Notes: generated by a model from the sequence alone, not told the origin. A DNA stretch of 64,000 nucleotides from Cristatella mucedo (GCA_009760855.2 WPIO01000099.1:1426001-1490000), one strand, 5' to 3'. Counted from the stretch's first letter, positions 36,701-48,860 are shown. Program-made: numbers and translations.

Positions 36701-37287
36701 ACCCACTACTCTGCCTTTACTCATGCAGTGCGTGTTGTGCCACTGCTATTATCATTGAGCTCAAAACAGAAATACAATACCGAGCAGCTGTATTCATAGT
36801 AGATTAACAGCAGAGGTGTTTAGAGCAAAGTTCTTACCGATGTAATCGCAGACCCGATGAATATTGAAGAGAAATATGTAGATGAAATTGTATCGTAATA
36901 TTATGTACTCCATGCGGATGCATTTCGCCACATGCGTTGACAGTTTATAAAGACTCTAGCAATGAGTGAATGCATTACATCGTGCTTACAGATGCGCGAG
37001 ATTTGCAACACTACTCAGATTTAAAACTCTTAGCAGCTGCTTCAGGCTTTTATAAGTTGCTTAGCAAATTGCGAGAAAAGATTGTTTCTAATAGTACGCT
37101 TTAATGATGATCACGTTGAAAAATGCAGAGATAGACTACGAGTTCTATCCCAGTTCCTAAACGAGCTCTTTTTTCGGTATATACTGAACTTGTATAGTCA
37201 TTACCAGGAAACGAAAACGTAATATGCTAATGTCACAGAGATTCATATCCAAATTCGGCGTTCATTATAATATGGTAACATAATTAA
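33782..37287. other. Single-copy AT-rich stretch, no gene called
   Basis: Starts just before an 11-base C run (33794-33804). Open frames are all under 76 codons and lack motifs. One short ATG frame at about 34912 (MSSNAESLKSESKEV, then a stop after 26 codons) has a good initiation context and a virus-like charged composition, but nothing follows it. No SINE or LINE was recognised in this 3.5 kb, which makes it the cleanest unique stretch of the window. Confidence 0.45.
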
Positions 37288-37408
37288 TTTGTACTGCACC
37301 CAAGAGAACTTAATCTTTGTTCAGGCGCTTCACCTATGCCTCGGGGCTCGAGCCCACGACCTCAGCCAGGCCGTAGTCGGGAGCACCTTAACCGCTTGAT
37401 CAAACCAG
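37288..37408 (-). mobile_element. Chimeric SINE: tRNA-like head joined to the LINE 3' tail
   Basis: The minus strand begins with a tRNA-like region (A box tgatcaagcggttaagg, B box gggctcgagcccc), then passes directly into gcgcctgaacaaagattaagttctcttggg. That is the 3' hairpin segment of LINE family 1 (gcgcctagaaagagattaag and the following bases). This is the classic partnership in which a SINE borrows the LINE tail for mobilisation. Confidence 0.65.
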
Positions 37409-37601
37409 CTTAGTCTTAGTTTTATATCTATAACATTACTTTATTTCTGAACGATTTTAACAGGTTTTTCATGTATAAGGTATTAGTACATGCGTGCAGT
37501 TCTTAAATCATTTGCTGCTTTCGCTCATGTCATTTCAACCTTAAACAATTGATTTACCTTGTGCCTTGGCTTGATTATATGAATTTTACTAGTGCAATGA
37601 G

Positions 37602-37769
37602 GCATTCGAGTGCCGGCCGCAGTTAAGCCAATAACGCTTCGACTCACATGCTGATAATGGTACTTTATCGAGGTTATCTGCCCATAAGCATTCGAGTGCC
37701 GGCTGCAGTTAAGCTAATAACGCTTCTACTCAAATGCTGATAATAAAGGTACTTTATCAAGATTATCTG
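37602..37769. repeat. Two-copy tandem repeat, 86-bp period
   Basis: Units start at 37602 and 37688 with gcattcgagtgccggc and run through gctgataat...actttatc. They differ at about 10% of positions. The unit is not found elsewhere in the window. Confidence 0.8.
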
Positions 37770-39039
37770 TTTCTTCAAGTGAAGTGCCATCCTTGTCAGA
37801 AAAGTGATATTTGAAAGGAGGGAAATACTTTTCAAGATTCTTAGGTATAAGAAAGTCTTAAAGAGTATACTTAAAACATGCACGCTTAAGAGCACGTTTA
37901 AATTTGATGGAAAGGGATTCGGATATCTGAGGGTGCTATATAAACATATTACTTTTATTGACTATTTCATTACTAGTGGACGGAAATTGGTGAAAGGTTC
38001 ACGAACTGACTTAATGCTATTGTGTTCAATTACTCGCTATATAGTTTCGATTGTTCTACATATATATGAAAGAAAATGTCTAGTAAGTACGTTTCCACGC
38101 ATCTTTCTTAGATGTCTCATTTCTTATGCGAGGAGCGGTTTTGGACGTATTTATATTAACTAATAACGAAAATATAATTAATTATAGCACTATAATAAAT
38201 TCTATTTTCGATCTATGCAATATTCACGTACCGCAGATCTTAAGCCCATTACTTCAGTCACCATTAAATCTAAATTGGTTCCTATACTGCATTAATCCAC
38301 CTCAGATAGTTTAGTCCATCAGGATTTGAAAAGAACCTCGGTGCAGTAGCTCACATGCATTGTAGGAGCAATAGAAACAAAGTAACTTTGGGTATCCTAT
38401 TTGCCAGCATGTCAGTAATACGAATTACCTTTAAAAAGTGCTTTAAAATACAAAGTTTTTTACGTGGAAATTCTCAGTCCAGACGTTATAAGCTGACTTC
38501 GCTATACCATGCATTGCATTAATCTTTTGAGATGAAAACAAAAAAATTACGTATCGGGGAACCGCTATTGGCTGGATAAACTGAACAAAGATCATTGACA
38601 CACGTTTCAAGGTGTACCTTGTCTATATTGATATTATATTAATAATTGAGAGATTAGACAGCCACGTTGCTTGGGATCTAGCAAGGAATCCCCATATTAG
38701 TCTTGCCGCCTCAACTAGATATGCTTTTTTAATATTGAATATATTTACATAGAAAAATTAATTGGGCTACAAGCGAATATTTTATTTCAGGGACTAATTA
38801 TCACTTAAATTATGTCACTGAATTTAGTGAATGTAATAAATCCGATTATTAGTATGTCTGCCACATGCATAAGGTATTCATTGCAAGTAAAAACCAAATT
38901 ATGAGTTTAATCACAGGAACAACGAAAGTCCCTAATGACGAATGATGATTTCAAATATTTTCATGCAATAAAGAAATGATCAATTTGGTCTAAGAGTTTT
39001 AAATCGGATGCTGTGTTATTTAAAAGCAAATGACTGCAC
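37770..39039. other. Stretch without recognisable gene
   Basis: Includes a 119-codon plus frame (37804-38163) rich in Ile/Leu/Arg. It has no recognisable domain, and I regard it as a chance frame in AT-rich DNA. Confidence 0.45.
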
Positions 39040-39920
39040 GCAGCTGTGATAGCTTGGCCCCTCGGTCTGAGCTTATAAGGGAGCGTGCTTGCTGTTCCTG
39101 ATCCGGGTCGTGGGTTCGTCCTGCAGTAGGCGATCCTTTATAGTCCACTGCAAGCAGTGGTGGTAGTCATTAAGGCTATTCTGCCATTATATAGCTGCTG
39201 CAGTCAAACTAGCTAAACTATATTTTTCCTATCTTTTTCAGTTTCAAAATAAATAATTACCACTATATTGAGTAAAAATAAGCATATCTGGAATACAAAA
39301 ATGTAATCGTCCGACAAGCTTGAAACGTGAAATGCCTTACTCACAAGCATGTATTTGATTTTTGACACAGTCCTACTGATCTGTTCCTTATTTTGTAAGT
39401 ATCATGATTTATTCTATTCATATATTTGCTGATGAAACTTAAATTCAAGTCGCATTGCTTACGCCGGTTATTCTTTAATGCCAAGGATTTTTGGATCTCG
39501 TTTCTGGCTATTATACTGGCATAAGGAATGCAAATCATTCGCAGTCACTTTTTTTTAATCAACATCAGGGATACTGTCGTGCAACGAATATTCCAGGCTG
39601 TCAACATGAAAGCGAAAAAAAAGTCCTAATATATTTTGTATAGGAATCCCACAGCCTCGATCAGTTTGTCAGAGTCGAAACACTTTTGTCTAATTCCTGA
39701 TAAATCTGATCTATCATTGTAGATGTTTCCATAAAGAACGCAACTCTGAGAAGTTTTTTATCTGCATGCTGCTAGCGATTGAAATTCTCCGAGACCGAAA
39801 TCCCGCATGTCTGCAAATAACCATCAGGTTGTTCACCAGCAGTCAGTCCATAAAGATTTTATTGATTTGTCTCCGAAACCAGTATTTCTAAATGACTTAT
39901 TCCAAGCCAGTATGCATGCA
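39040..39920 (-). repeat. Dispersed repeat R1, longest copy, with tRNA-like head (inverted relative to 1300-2052)
   Basis: Read on the plus strand it starts with a tRNA-like region (gggtcgtgggttcgtcctgc, B-box-like, at 39105-39124). Then follow the palindrome ccactgcaagcagtgg and about 750 bp that align, reverse-complemented, with 1300-2052. It may be one long SINE-headed element, or a SINE lying next to an older repeat. The fact that the same junction recurs at 46785 favours the first. Confidence 0.65.
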
Positions 39921-39974
39921 TAAATACGCAAATATCTCGCCTAATCACTAAACTCTATCACAAAAAACTCTGCA

Positions 39975-40215
39975 GCTAAGCTTGTTGGCAATGAACTTTG
40001 CAGTTATCATATCGCAGCAATTCTCACCCACCAGCACTGGCAGCCAGTCAAGCAGCTCAACGACTTACAGGTTGTGGCGTTCACTTTTAGGTCCTCCATT
40101 CTTTGGCTTCAGCACACCTACCAGATATAATCTGTCAGCACGTTATGTATGGCGCCACCCTCTTCTAAATCGAGTGGTTTAGCTATATCTCTTCCGAACC
40201 TCAACTTATTTTGTA
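39975..40215 (+). mobile_element. LINE family 1 C-terminal fragment
   Basis: Codons for the HWxPVKQ and LRSLHSL-type blocks are recognisable in shifted frames (cagcactggcagccagtcaag; cacttttaggtcctccattc). No ends are visible. Confidence 0.65.
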
Positions 40216-40299
40216 ACCATGCCTTTAGCTCCAATGCGCCCAAGGCATGTAACTCACTCACGACTGACGTGCAACATTTCATGACTTAGCGAAACTGTA

Positions 40300-40760
40300 A
40301 TTAGCGGCAGTATGCAACAGTTTCAGTAGGCATCAGCACATAAAGGACCTATCGAAGGGACCCACTAAATGCTTTCATAAATAGGGTCACGTCATGGGAT
40401 GTCGTGACGCAGGTCGGAAGTGAGTTACAGGCTTCGGTAGCATACGAACTAATAAGGACGGTCTCCAAATACTTTGAGGTTTGTACGTGGTACTGGCCGA
40501 CTGTTGGATTCCAAAAAGCTGAAGGTACGATGCTTGTCCTGCTGAGGCAGTAGATCTAATAGATAGGCTGGAGCCAAAGAATGAACGGACCTAAAATTTA
40601 GCGAAAATACTTTGAAGTCGATACGTTGCTTGACTGTTAGCCAGTGCTGGTCGGCAAGAAGTGGCTTCATTCGGCAACCGTGACACTCACTACAGCCAAG
40701 CCTAGCTATAGAGTTTTGCAACAGCTGTAAGGGACTGATTGAATGGGTAGGCCAGAAAGC
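40300..40760 (-). mobile_element. LINE family 1 C-terminal fragment
   Basis: A minus frame of 90 codons (40721-40449) reads LLADQHWLTVKQRIDFKVFS and APAYLLDLLPQQDKHRT. It is older than the duplicon copies. Confidence 0.8.
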
Positions 40761-41447
40761 ACAGTCACATATGTAAAAACAGGATGCTTAGCAAATTATA
40801 CTGGCAAATTTTTTCAATATTAAATATAATTCACACCTATCTTGGAAATTTACAAGACTGTTCAGGAAATTGATACCAGGGCCTAATCAAGCGTTTTTCA
40901 AGGATATAGAAAACTTTGAAAGTCATTACTACGGAAACAAAAACGTGACGTGTTAATATCGGGAGTCTTCTTATAAAAGAAAATTGGCTTGCATTATAGT
41001 TCCATTTTAATAATCATAATATATTTCAAACCATTTCGACAGGTAATTCATGAATAAAGTCTCAGTAAATTAATGCCGAGTTTCAATCATTAGCCTTTTC
41101 TTATGTCACTTCAACCACATAAAACGATATAGCTCGTTTTATGGCTTAATGATGAGAATTTTTTATTTCAGTTAAGCACAATCTTGAACAGGAAAGAAAG
41201 GTTATGTTAAAAGAAATATTTGTTGTGCTTTTATATCTAAGAAAAGTCTCAAAAAGGGCTGGCTACATGCTTTATAAAATTCATCTTTATGGCCCCATAA
41301 GAGGAAATATTGTTGATATACGCACTGTTAATGTGCAGCTGGGCTTAAGCCCGTGATCTTAGTAGTTATTTAATTTGCATTTGTTCTTATACCGACTTCA
41401 ACAGCCGCAGTTTAGATAGTTAGTTAAATTTGAAAATAATTACATTA
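40761..41447. other. Stretch without recognisable gene
   Basis: AT-rich; nothing with family resemblance on either strand. Confidence 0.5.
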
Positions 41448-41630
41448 TTAATAATGCTCTTGATAAAGCGCCCGCATTAAATGCAATCTCTTTCTAGGTG
41501 CTTTACATTTGCTGCAAAGGGAAATGCAAATGAATGGTGAGTAATGCCATGCTTGATAAACAAACAACATGAATAAAATTGTTAGTGGTGACATGCACAG
41601 GGTCTGCATGTAATTTAATTTAATGTATCT
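41448..41630 (-). mobile_element. LINE family 1 3' end
   Basis: AAT tail, then the 3' hairpin region (gataaagcgcccgcattaaatgc...ggtgctttac) and the 3' untranslated region up to tgtaatttaattt. Confidence 0.75.
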
Positions 41631-41639
41631 CCGTCTGTA

Positions 41640-42706
41640 ACTCCACAAAGTCGTAAAGACATTGTGGGTGTTACTTTAGAGAGTTTTGTGTAGCCCACTC
41701 ACATCCTAAGCGGCTTTTGGTACGCATTCGGCAGCCAACAGACTTGTATTCATGCAACAAAGAGAAAGTGGGAAGCATAGCAGAGTCAGGAGAGCAGTTG
41801 AGGTAGTGAGTAGCATAGAAGTATCAGTTCAGGACCGCTGAAAAAGATGTGCCAAAGCCGGCAGTTGGAGAGTAGATGTCGTTGCGTAAGAATTGTGGAA
41901 GCGAGTTCCACAGTCTAGGACCTGCAGAGCTAAAGCTTCTGTCGCCGACAGTCTTTAAGCGGAGGAATGGGACAGCTCATTTATTGTCCACACAGGACCT
42001 GAGGGCACGAACAGGCTGAAAGTGATGCAGCAGTTCAGCTAGGTACGAATGAGCCAAGCCGTGGCGGGCCTTGTGGGTCAGCGTAAGAACTTTGCTCAGT
42101 ATACTTTGCTCAACCGGCAACCATCCTAGCTCTTTCAGCAAAAGAGACACGTGCTCAAACCACTGGGACTTGAAGACCAGCCTTGCAGCCATATTCATAG
42201 TCCGCTGTAGTGGCATAATAGCTTTCTTTTGCAGCCCAGCCGAAAAGGAATTACAACAATCAGGTCGAGACAGAACTAAAGAGCTAGTCAAATTTTTTAC
42301 AATCCACTGTGGGAGACAGCTCCTAATCTTGGATAGTGATCGAATGTGATGGCTAGCTGTAGAGGCAGTCTTCTGAATGAAGCTTTTGAAATTGGAGCAG
42401 CTGTTGAACCCGACACCTAAATTACGAGCACGTGGTGAAGGTCGCACAATAGGATCACATATTAGAACAGCAAAATCTTTTAATCCAGCCACACGCTTAG
42501 GGTGTCCTATGAGCAGCAGTTCGGTTTTATCGTTATTTAATTTCAGAAATTTCTCCGACATCCAGGATCGAATAACGACAAGGCAAGCATTCAGTTTCTC
42601 AGTTACTGCAGCATATTCCGACGGTTTAAGTGACAATTACAGCTGAGTATCGTCTGCATAAAAGTGATATTCTTTTCCATTAGCCTTAATCACTTTTCCC
42701 AGAGGT
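41640..42706 (-). mobile_element. LINE family 2, C-terminal half and 3' region
   Basis: A 219-codon minus frame (42636-41977) reads SWMSEKFLKLNNDKTELLLI, RARNLGVGF, SHHIRSLSKIRSCLPQ, NMAARLVF and LGWLPVEQSILSKVLTLTHK. This is an L2-type ORF2 downstream of the catalytic box. It is clearly a different family from family 1 (about half the residues differ). The 3' part to 41640 is non-coding. It is fused at 42706 to a family 1 copy in the same orientation. Confidence 0.85.
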
Positions 42707-43868
42707 TCAAATGTGGTTAGTGGCAGTATGCACAGTGCCAGCACACAAAATCACATAAAGGACGATTTTACAGGGACCCAGTAATGCTGCCCTAAATAGG
42801 TGTGTTTTCAAGTTTTTTTTAACTGTGGTCAAGTCAGGGGATGTTCTGACGCAAGTCGGTAGGGAGTTCCAGGCTTTTGGAGCATACGAACTAAATGCAC
42901 GATCTCCAAAAGATTTGAGGTTTGTACGAGGTATTTTTAGACTGTTGGATTCCATAAAGCCGGTGGTACGATGCTTGGCCTGGTGGGGGAGTAGATCTGA
43001 CGGATGGGCTGGAGCCAAAGAATGAAGTAACCTCAAAGTGAGCGACAAACCCTTGAAATCTATCCGTTGCTTGACTTGTAGCCATTGCAGGTCAGCGAGA
43101 AGTGGTGTGATGTGGCAACTGCGACGCTCACGACAGGAAAGTATAGCTGCAGAGTTATACACCAGCTGCAATCGCCTGCTGGCACATGCTGTTAGGCCAG
43201 TAAGCACTGAGTTGTGGAAGTCGAGACGGGATTTCACGAATGCTTGGACCACCTTAGACGTAGTATGCTTATCTAAACAAACCCAAATTTTAGCAATGTT
43301 ATGTAGCTGAAAGTATGCAGATTTGACTGTGTGGCTGATAAGGTCGTCTAACGAGAGGTCGCTTTGGACAATACCACCTAGATTTCGATGTCATTCAACC
43401 GGAGATATGCTGGCAGAGCCACTTTTGAGAATAAGCCTTTCTAATCTTTGAATCACTCTGGGTTTGCCAAAAACTAGTAAGTTATTTTTATCATCGTTTA
43501 GTTTTAGAAAATTTGCTGCCGTCCATGTGGGGATAATAAATGCAGAAAGTGAGTTGAGAGAATTTGAGGTGCTCGAAGGCTGGGAGGGATCAAACCAAAA
43601 ATTCAACTGAGTGTTATCCGCATAGAATTGAAAGCCTATATTGTGCTTGGCAATCATCTCAGCAAGTGGAAGACTAGAAATCGTGACAAGAACCGGACCT
43701 AGCACTGAGCACTGACTTACCCCATATTTCAGAGGTACCTCGGATGATCTTCGTCCATTCACGTCACTACTGTGGAGTCTGCCACTGAGGTAAGACCTGA
43801 GCCACTGCAGAGCAGTGCTAGTGATGCCCAGGTGAGATGAGAGGCGCTCTCGCAGAACTTTGTGAGAA
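42707..43868 (-). mobile_element. LINE family 1, reverse transcriptase core to C-terminus
   Basis: A minus frame of 181 codons (43252-42707) covers the C-terminal region. Another (43915-43391) covers LSSHLGITSTALQWLRSYL, GVSQCSVLGPVL, a YADN variant of the catalytic box, and FLKLNDDKNNLLVFGKP. The LINE match starts at 43868; codons upstream of that in the frame are unrelated. Both catalytic-box damage and a frameshift make it inactive. Confidence 0.88.
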
Positions 43869-44154
43869 ATCTGTGACATGAACTTTGAAGTACTCCGTGA
43901 AAATAAGCTCGGCATGTTAGCTCACATGCATTGTAAACGGTAAAGAAACTTGGTAACTAGGAGTAATATATTTGTTGACGTGAGAGTTGGTAATAATAAT
44001 TTTCTCCTGAACGTTTGTGCAACAACAAAGTTTTTTACGTGAAAGTTTTCTGTCAAGACGTAATGGCATGACTGCACTATACCACATATTTGCATCTCAT
44101 TTAATCTACAGTGTGTGCCCACATCCTCCTCTAAAATAACCTGTGAATCGTGAA
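43869..44154. other. Short stretch between two LINE copies
   Basis: No recognised gene. The 146-codon minus frame over 44362-43922 is largely the antisense of the following LINE. Confidence 0.4.
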
Positions 44155-46550
44155 ACCTCAAAACCCTTGACATCGATGCTGTCCGTGCGAGAATATCTGC
44201 TTCACCTCTGCTGCTCAATCCTCCCTCCAATCTGTCATCATTGGTAGATAGCTTCAACACGACGCTAGCTGACACGCTAGTCGAGTTTGCACCTCTGACA
44301 AAGCACACTGTGCGCCCCCGCCCAGACGGCCTATGCTTTACCACTGACATTAAACTAGCCAAGTCTACTAAACGAAAGCTTGAAAAAGCATACCAAAGAT
44401 CAAGACTAAGTGTCCATCGACAGGCATATGAAGACTACTGTAGGTCGTACCAATCGATCATAGCAAAGGCTAAGTCTTGTTTTTATAAAAACATTGTTGA
44501 ATCAGAGATGCACAATCCAAAAATGCTGATGTCGATAATAAGCCGTTTCCTCAACCGTTCCCAGATTAGCTCCTTACCTGAGGATCCTAATGATGATCTA
44601 GCCGATCGCTTCTCTCGATTCTTTGTGCAGAAGATAGACAAGATCAAGGAATCCATCCCTGCTATGACAACCTCCCCACTAGAATGATGTTCCTCGGTTC
44701 CTGGCTGCACCTCAATGACTGCATTTAAGCAGGTGACAAGTGATCTAGTCCTAAAGCTCGTATCTCAATCAAAGAAGACAACAAGTCCTCTGGACCCTAT
44801 TCCCACTGTCCTGCTCCTACATTGCATTGATCTGCTGCTGCCATGCATAACTAACATGATTATTATGTCATTAGCCTCAGGTCATGTCCCAGCACCTTTC
44901 AAAAAAGTTGTAGTCAGGATACTTCTCAAGAAAACTACACTTGACCAAGAGAACTTGAGCAACTACCGCCCAGTTTCCCTTCTACCATTCCTATCAAAGA
45001 CGGTCGAACGGGTCGTGGCGGACCAGCTGAGCTCGTATATCAAAACCTCACACTTTGCTAGTAAGTTCCAGTCTGGCTTTAGAGCTAATCACTCCACGGA
45101 GTCAGCATTGCTTCGGGTATACAACGGCCTACTTAGGAATGCAAACATGGGTAGAGTGTCTCTGCTTATTTTGCTTGATCGTTTGGCAGCTTTTGATACC
45201 ATCGATCACAAAGTTCTTCTAGAGCGCCTCTCATCTCGCCTGGGCATCACTGGCACTGCTCTGCAGTGGTTCAGGTCCTATCTCAGTGGGAGACTCCTGA
45301 GTATTGACGTGAACGGACAATGATCGTCTGAAGTACCTCTGAAATATGGAGTACCTCAGGGCTCAGTGCTAGGTCCGGTTTTTTCACGGTTTATACTCTG
45401 CCTCTTGCTGATGTGATTGCCAAACACAATCAAGGCTTTCACTTCTATGCGGATGACACTCAGTTGCACCTTTGCTTTGATCCCCCCAGCCTTCGAGCAC
45501 CTCAATTTCTCTAAACTCACTTGCAGCATGCATTGATGACATCTGCACATGGATGGCAGCAAATTTTCTAAAACTGAACAATGATAAAACTAACTGATTA
45601 GTTATGGGCAAACCCAGTGTGATCCAGAGATTGGAAGGCTGACTCTCAAAATTGGCTCTGCCAGCATATCTCCAGTTGAATCAGCTCGAAATCTAGGTGG
45701 TATTGTCCAAAGCGACCTCTCGTTAGACGACTATATCAGCTGCACAGTCAAATCCGCCTATTTTCAGCTTCATACCATTGCTAAAACTCGGGCTTGTTTA
45801 GATAAAGATACCACGTCCAAGTTGGTGCATGCATTCGTGACATCCCGTCTCGACTTCTGCAACTCTCGGCTTACTGGCCTACCAGCATGTGCGATCAGGC
45901 GATTGCAGCTGGTGCAAAACTCTGCAGCTAGGCATCTCTGTCTTGAGCGTTGCATTTGCCACATTACTCTACTTCTCCCCGACCTGCACTGGCTACCAGT
46001 CACGCAACGGATTGACTTCAAGGTTTTGTCCCTCACCTTTAGGTCCCTCCATTCTGTGGCTCCAGCCTATCTGTCAGATATACTACCCCATCAGGCCAAG
46101 CTCCGTACCACCCGCTTTTCGGAATCCAACAGTCTAGAAATACCTCATACAAACCTTAAATCCTTTGGAGACCGTGCATTTAGTTCATATGCTACCGATG
46201 CCTGGAAGTCTCTCCCGACCTGCGTCAGAAAATCTCCTGACCTGACCACATTTAAAAGGAACCAAAAAACACACTTATTTAGGACAGCATTTAGTGGGTC
46301 CTTGTGATTCGTCCTTGATGTGCTTATGCGTGCTGACACTGTGCATGCTCCCACTAACCACATTTGCATGCTGACCCTGTGCATGTCACCCCTAACAACA
46401 TTATTCGTTTCGTTTGTTTTTTCAAGCATGATTTTACTTACCATTCAATTGCATTTCACTTTACAGCAAATGTAAAGCGCCTAGAGAGAGATTAAGTTCT
46501 CTGAGGGTGCTTTATCAAGTGAATTATTATTATATTAGTATTATTATTAT
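44155..46550 (+). mobile_element. LINE family 1, longest copy in the window (5'-truncated)
   Basis: Covers, in order, the linker after the (missing) endonuclease (44241-44687), the reverse transcriptase fingers/palm (44715-45323, ending after RSYLSGRLLSIDVNGQ), the catalytic box YADD intact at 45446-45457, the thumb region (NFLKLNNDKT, with stops) and the C-terminal region (45822-46307, 161 codons ending HLFRTAFSGSL). The 3' untranslated region follows, with hairpin (aaagcgcctagagagag and gggtgctttatc) and an ATT tail at 46520-46550. Four frameshifts or stops separate the pieces. It is the best source for a consensus of the family. Confidence 0.92.
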
Positions 46551-46784
46551 CATTCTCTTGTTATTGGAACAAACCAGTAGTATCTGGCAGACGCCATCAG
46601 CTAGAAATAGAGAACAAAAATCGTGGACAAAATTTTTTAAGGTGAATCTCGTCAATAGGTAAATCGTTTTTGCTCATTCACTGGAACGTTAGAGAGCTCA
46701 ACTTGGGCATGCAAATAAGCCACGAGGCATTTAGTCTTGATTTTTTTTATAATCAGATTCTGGTGTATCAAAAAGCATTGGATT

Positions 46785-47215
46785 GCATATAGCTGTAACA
46801 GCCTGCCCGTTCAGTTTGCACTAATGAGATGCTGAGCTGGCTGTTAAAGACCCTGGTTGCCGGTTAGTGTCCTGCATTAGGCAATCCTATAGAGTCCATT
46901 GCAAGCAGTGGCAGTAATCGTTAAGGCTATTGTGCAGCTACATAAAGGATAATGAATGATAATGTTCAATCAGCAAGCCTATAGAATTTTAAATTTTGAA
47001 GATTCTTAATGAATTATTACCACACAACTTAGTAAGTGTGTGCAGGTCTAGGATAAGAGAATACGATGCATCTGACAGTCTTCAAAGGTGCAAAGCTCTA
47101 TGACCTGAGGATTTGGGTTGTAACATAGTCCTGATGCTCTGTAAGTTTATGAACATATGAAGTAGCATCATTATTGGCATTCGTCTATCTGCAGATGAAA
47201 CTTTAACTAAAATCC
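46785..47215 (+). repeat. Dispersed repeat R1, left part, tRNA-headed
   Basis: A decayed tRNA-like head is followed by tccattgcaagcagtgg and gtaatcgttaaggctatt, then sequence matching the 39.1-39.5 kb copy. The element is split by the LINE at 47220-48440; its continuation lies at 48480-48860. Confidence 0.6.
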
Positions 47216-47219
47216 AACT

Positions 47220-48440
47220 GCTTAATAATAATGGTAGGAATGCATTTTACATAGTGCCCTCAGAGAAATCGATCTCTTTCTAGGCACTTTACATTTACTT
47301 CGAAAAGCACACGGACGAGTGGTTAGTGGAAACATGCTCAATGAAGACCAAGCATAACATTGCTAAAGGTGAAGTGCACAGGATCGGCGTGCATATACAG
47401 CTAGTGGCAGCATGCACAGTGTCGGCACACGCAAGCACATAAAGGACGAATGACACGGACCAACACAGTTCTGTGACAAATGCATGCTTTGGTAGCTTCT
47501 TTTCAAATATGGTCAAGTCGGCTATGTCATGACACAAATCAAAAGTGAGTTCCGGGCTTTGGGAGCATACAAACTACTAGCACATCGCAAAAAAGATTTC
47601 AGGCTCGTACCACGTAAAGGTAACCTATTAGATTCAGAACATAGGCGATACTATGCTTAGCCTAGGTGGAGTAGATCTGACAATTAGGCTGAAGCCACAG
47701 AATGAAGGGACCTAAAAGTGACTGATACAATCTTGAAGTCAGTGCGTTGCTTGACAGGAAGCCAGTGCAGGCCAGTGAAAAGTGCTGTGATTTTTCAGCT
47801 GAGAAGCTCATGAGAGACGATCTTATCTTCTGAGTTTTTCACCAACTGTCGGCGTCTGATGGCACAGGCCAGTAGATCTGAAAACAGAGAGTTGCACAAG
47901 TCAAGAAAAGATTTTACAAATGCATGGACCTGTATATATATATATATATATATATATCGCATCCCTGTCCAAAGAAGCTCAAATTCTAGCAACATTATGT
48001 AGCAGAACGTAGGCAGACTTGATTCAGGAGCTGATGTGGTTGTCTAACAAAACGTCACTTCGAATCTTGACACCGAGATTTTGTGCAGATTTAATAGAAG
48101 ATACACTGGAAGAGCCGATTATGAGTGTTAGCCTATCCAATTTCTGAATCACATTTGGTTTTCCCATAGCTAGTAAGTTGGTTTTATCATCATTGAATTT
48201 TATAAAGTTTGCTGCCATCCATGAGCAAATTCATCAATACATGCAGCAAGGGAGAGAAATCGACGTGCTGGATGACTGGGAGGGGTCAAAAAGGAAAGGT
48301 ACGGCTGAGTGTCCTCAGCATAAGTGAAAGCCTATATTGTGCCTCGAAACAACCCCGGCGAGAGGAAGAGTATTAACGTTAAATGAAAGGGCCTGATCCT
48401 GAACACTGAGTGTTATTTTAATTACCGTGGATTTTCTGAT
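47220..48440 (-). mobile_element. Old LINE family 1 copy inserted in repeat R1
   Basis: Begins with the 3' hairpin region (tagtgccctcagagaaatcgatctctttctaggcac, 47250-47285). It continues through the C-terminal region to FIKFNDDKTNLLAMGKPNVI (48218-48024) and the reverse transcriptase region near 48400. Diverged, with many stops. A (TA)n microsatellite of 26 bp lies inside at 47932-47957. Confidence 0.8.
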
Positions 48441-48479
48441 CTTTTCTTAGGCTGGTGTTACCATGTGGCACAAAATGCA

Positions 48480-48860
48480 GCTAGCTAACAAAGTTTCTCT
48501 TCTCTTTAAAAATCACTAGATACTAGGTAGCAAGGAATAAACCAGGCTATTAGTGATGAAGTTGAACGTGATTCCTAATAAACTTTGTAGAGAAAATGGC
48601 CTGCCTTGATGTGTTCTGTTAGTGTCGGAACACTTCTGAAAGATTCCCGATAGTCCGAGCTAGGATTGTGGTCTTTCCTAAAAAAATGCAGCCCCGATAC
48701 ATCGTTTCTAGCATATTCCTCGTGATAGAAACACTCCGACAAGCTCTTCTCATACGTCTATATTTAATACCCTGTTTGGTCGCCAGCAGTCAGTCTGGAT
48801 AGCTTTAGCTCTATAGTTACTTAACTCCATTACCACTAGCGTAAAAATAAGGCTTGCGAG
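48480..48860 (+). repeat. Dispersed repeat R1, right part
   Basis: Aligns with 39650-39860 (blocks around gtcggaacacttctgaaagattcc and cgccagcagtcagtctgg), completing the copy that starts at 46785. Confidence 0.55.

Noticed and set aside
37804-38163. 119-codon plus-strand frame
   Set aside because: AT-rich chance frame, with no domain, no paralogous copy to test and no splice or promoter context.
44241-45323. Active LINE at 44155-46550
   Set aside because: The YADD box is intact, but there are several frameshifts and no endonuclease domain or 5' end, so it cannot be autonomous.
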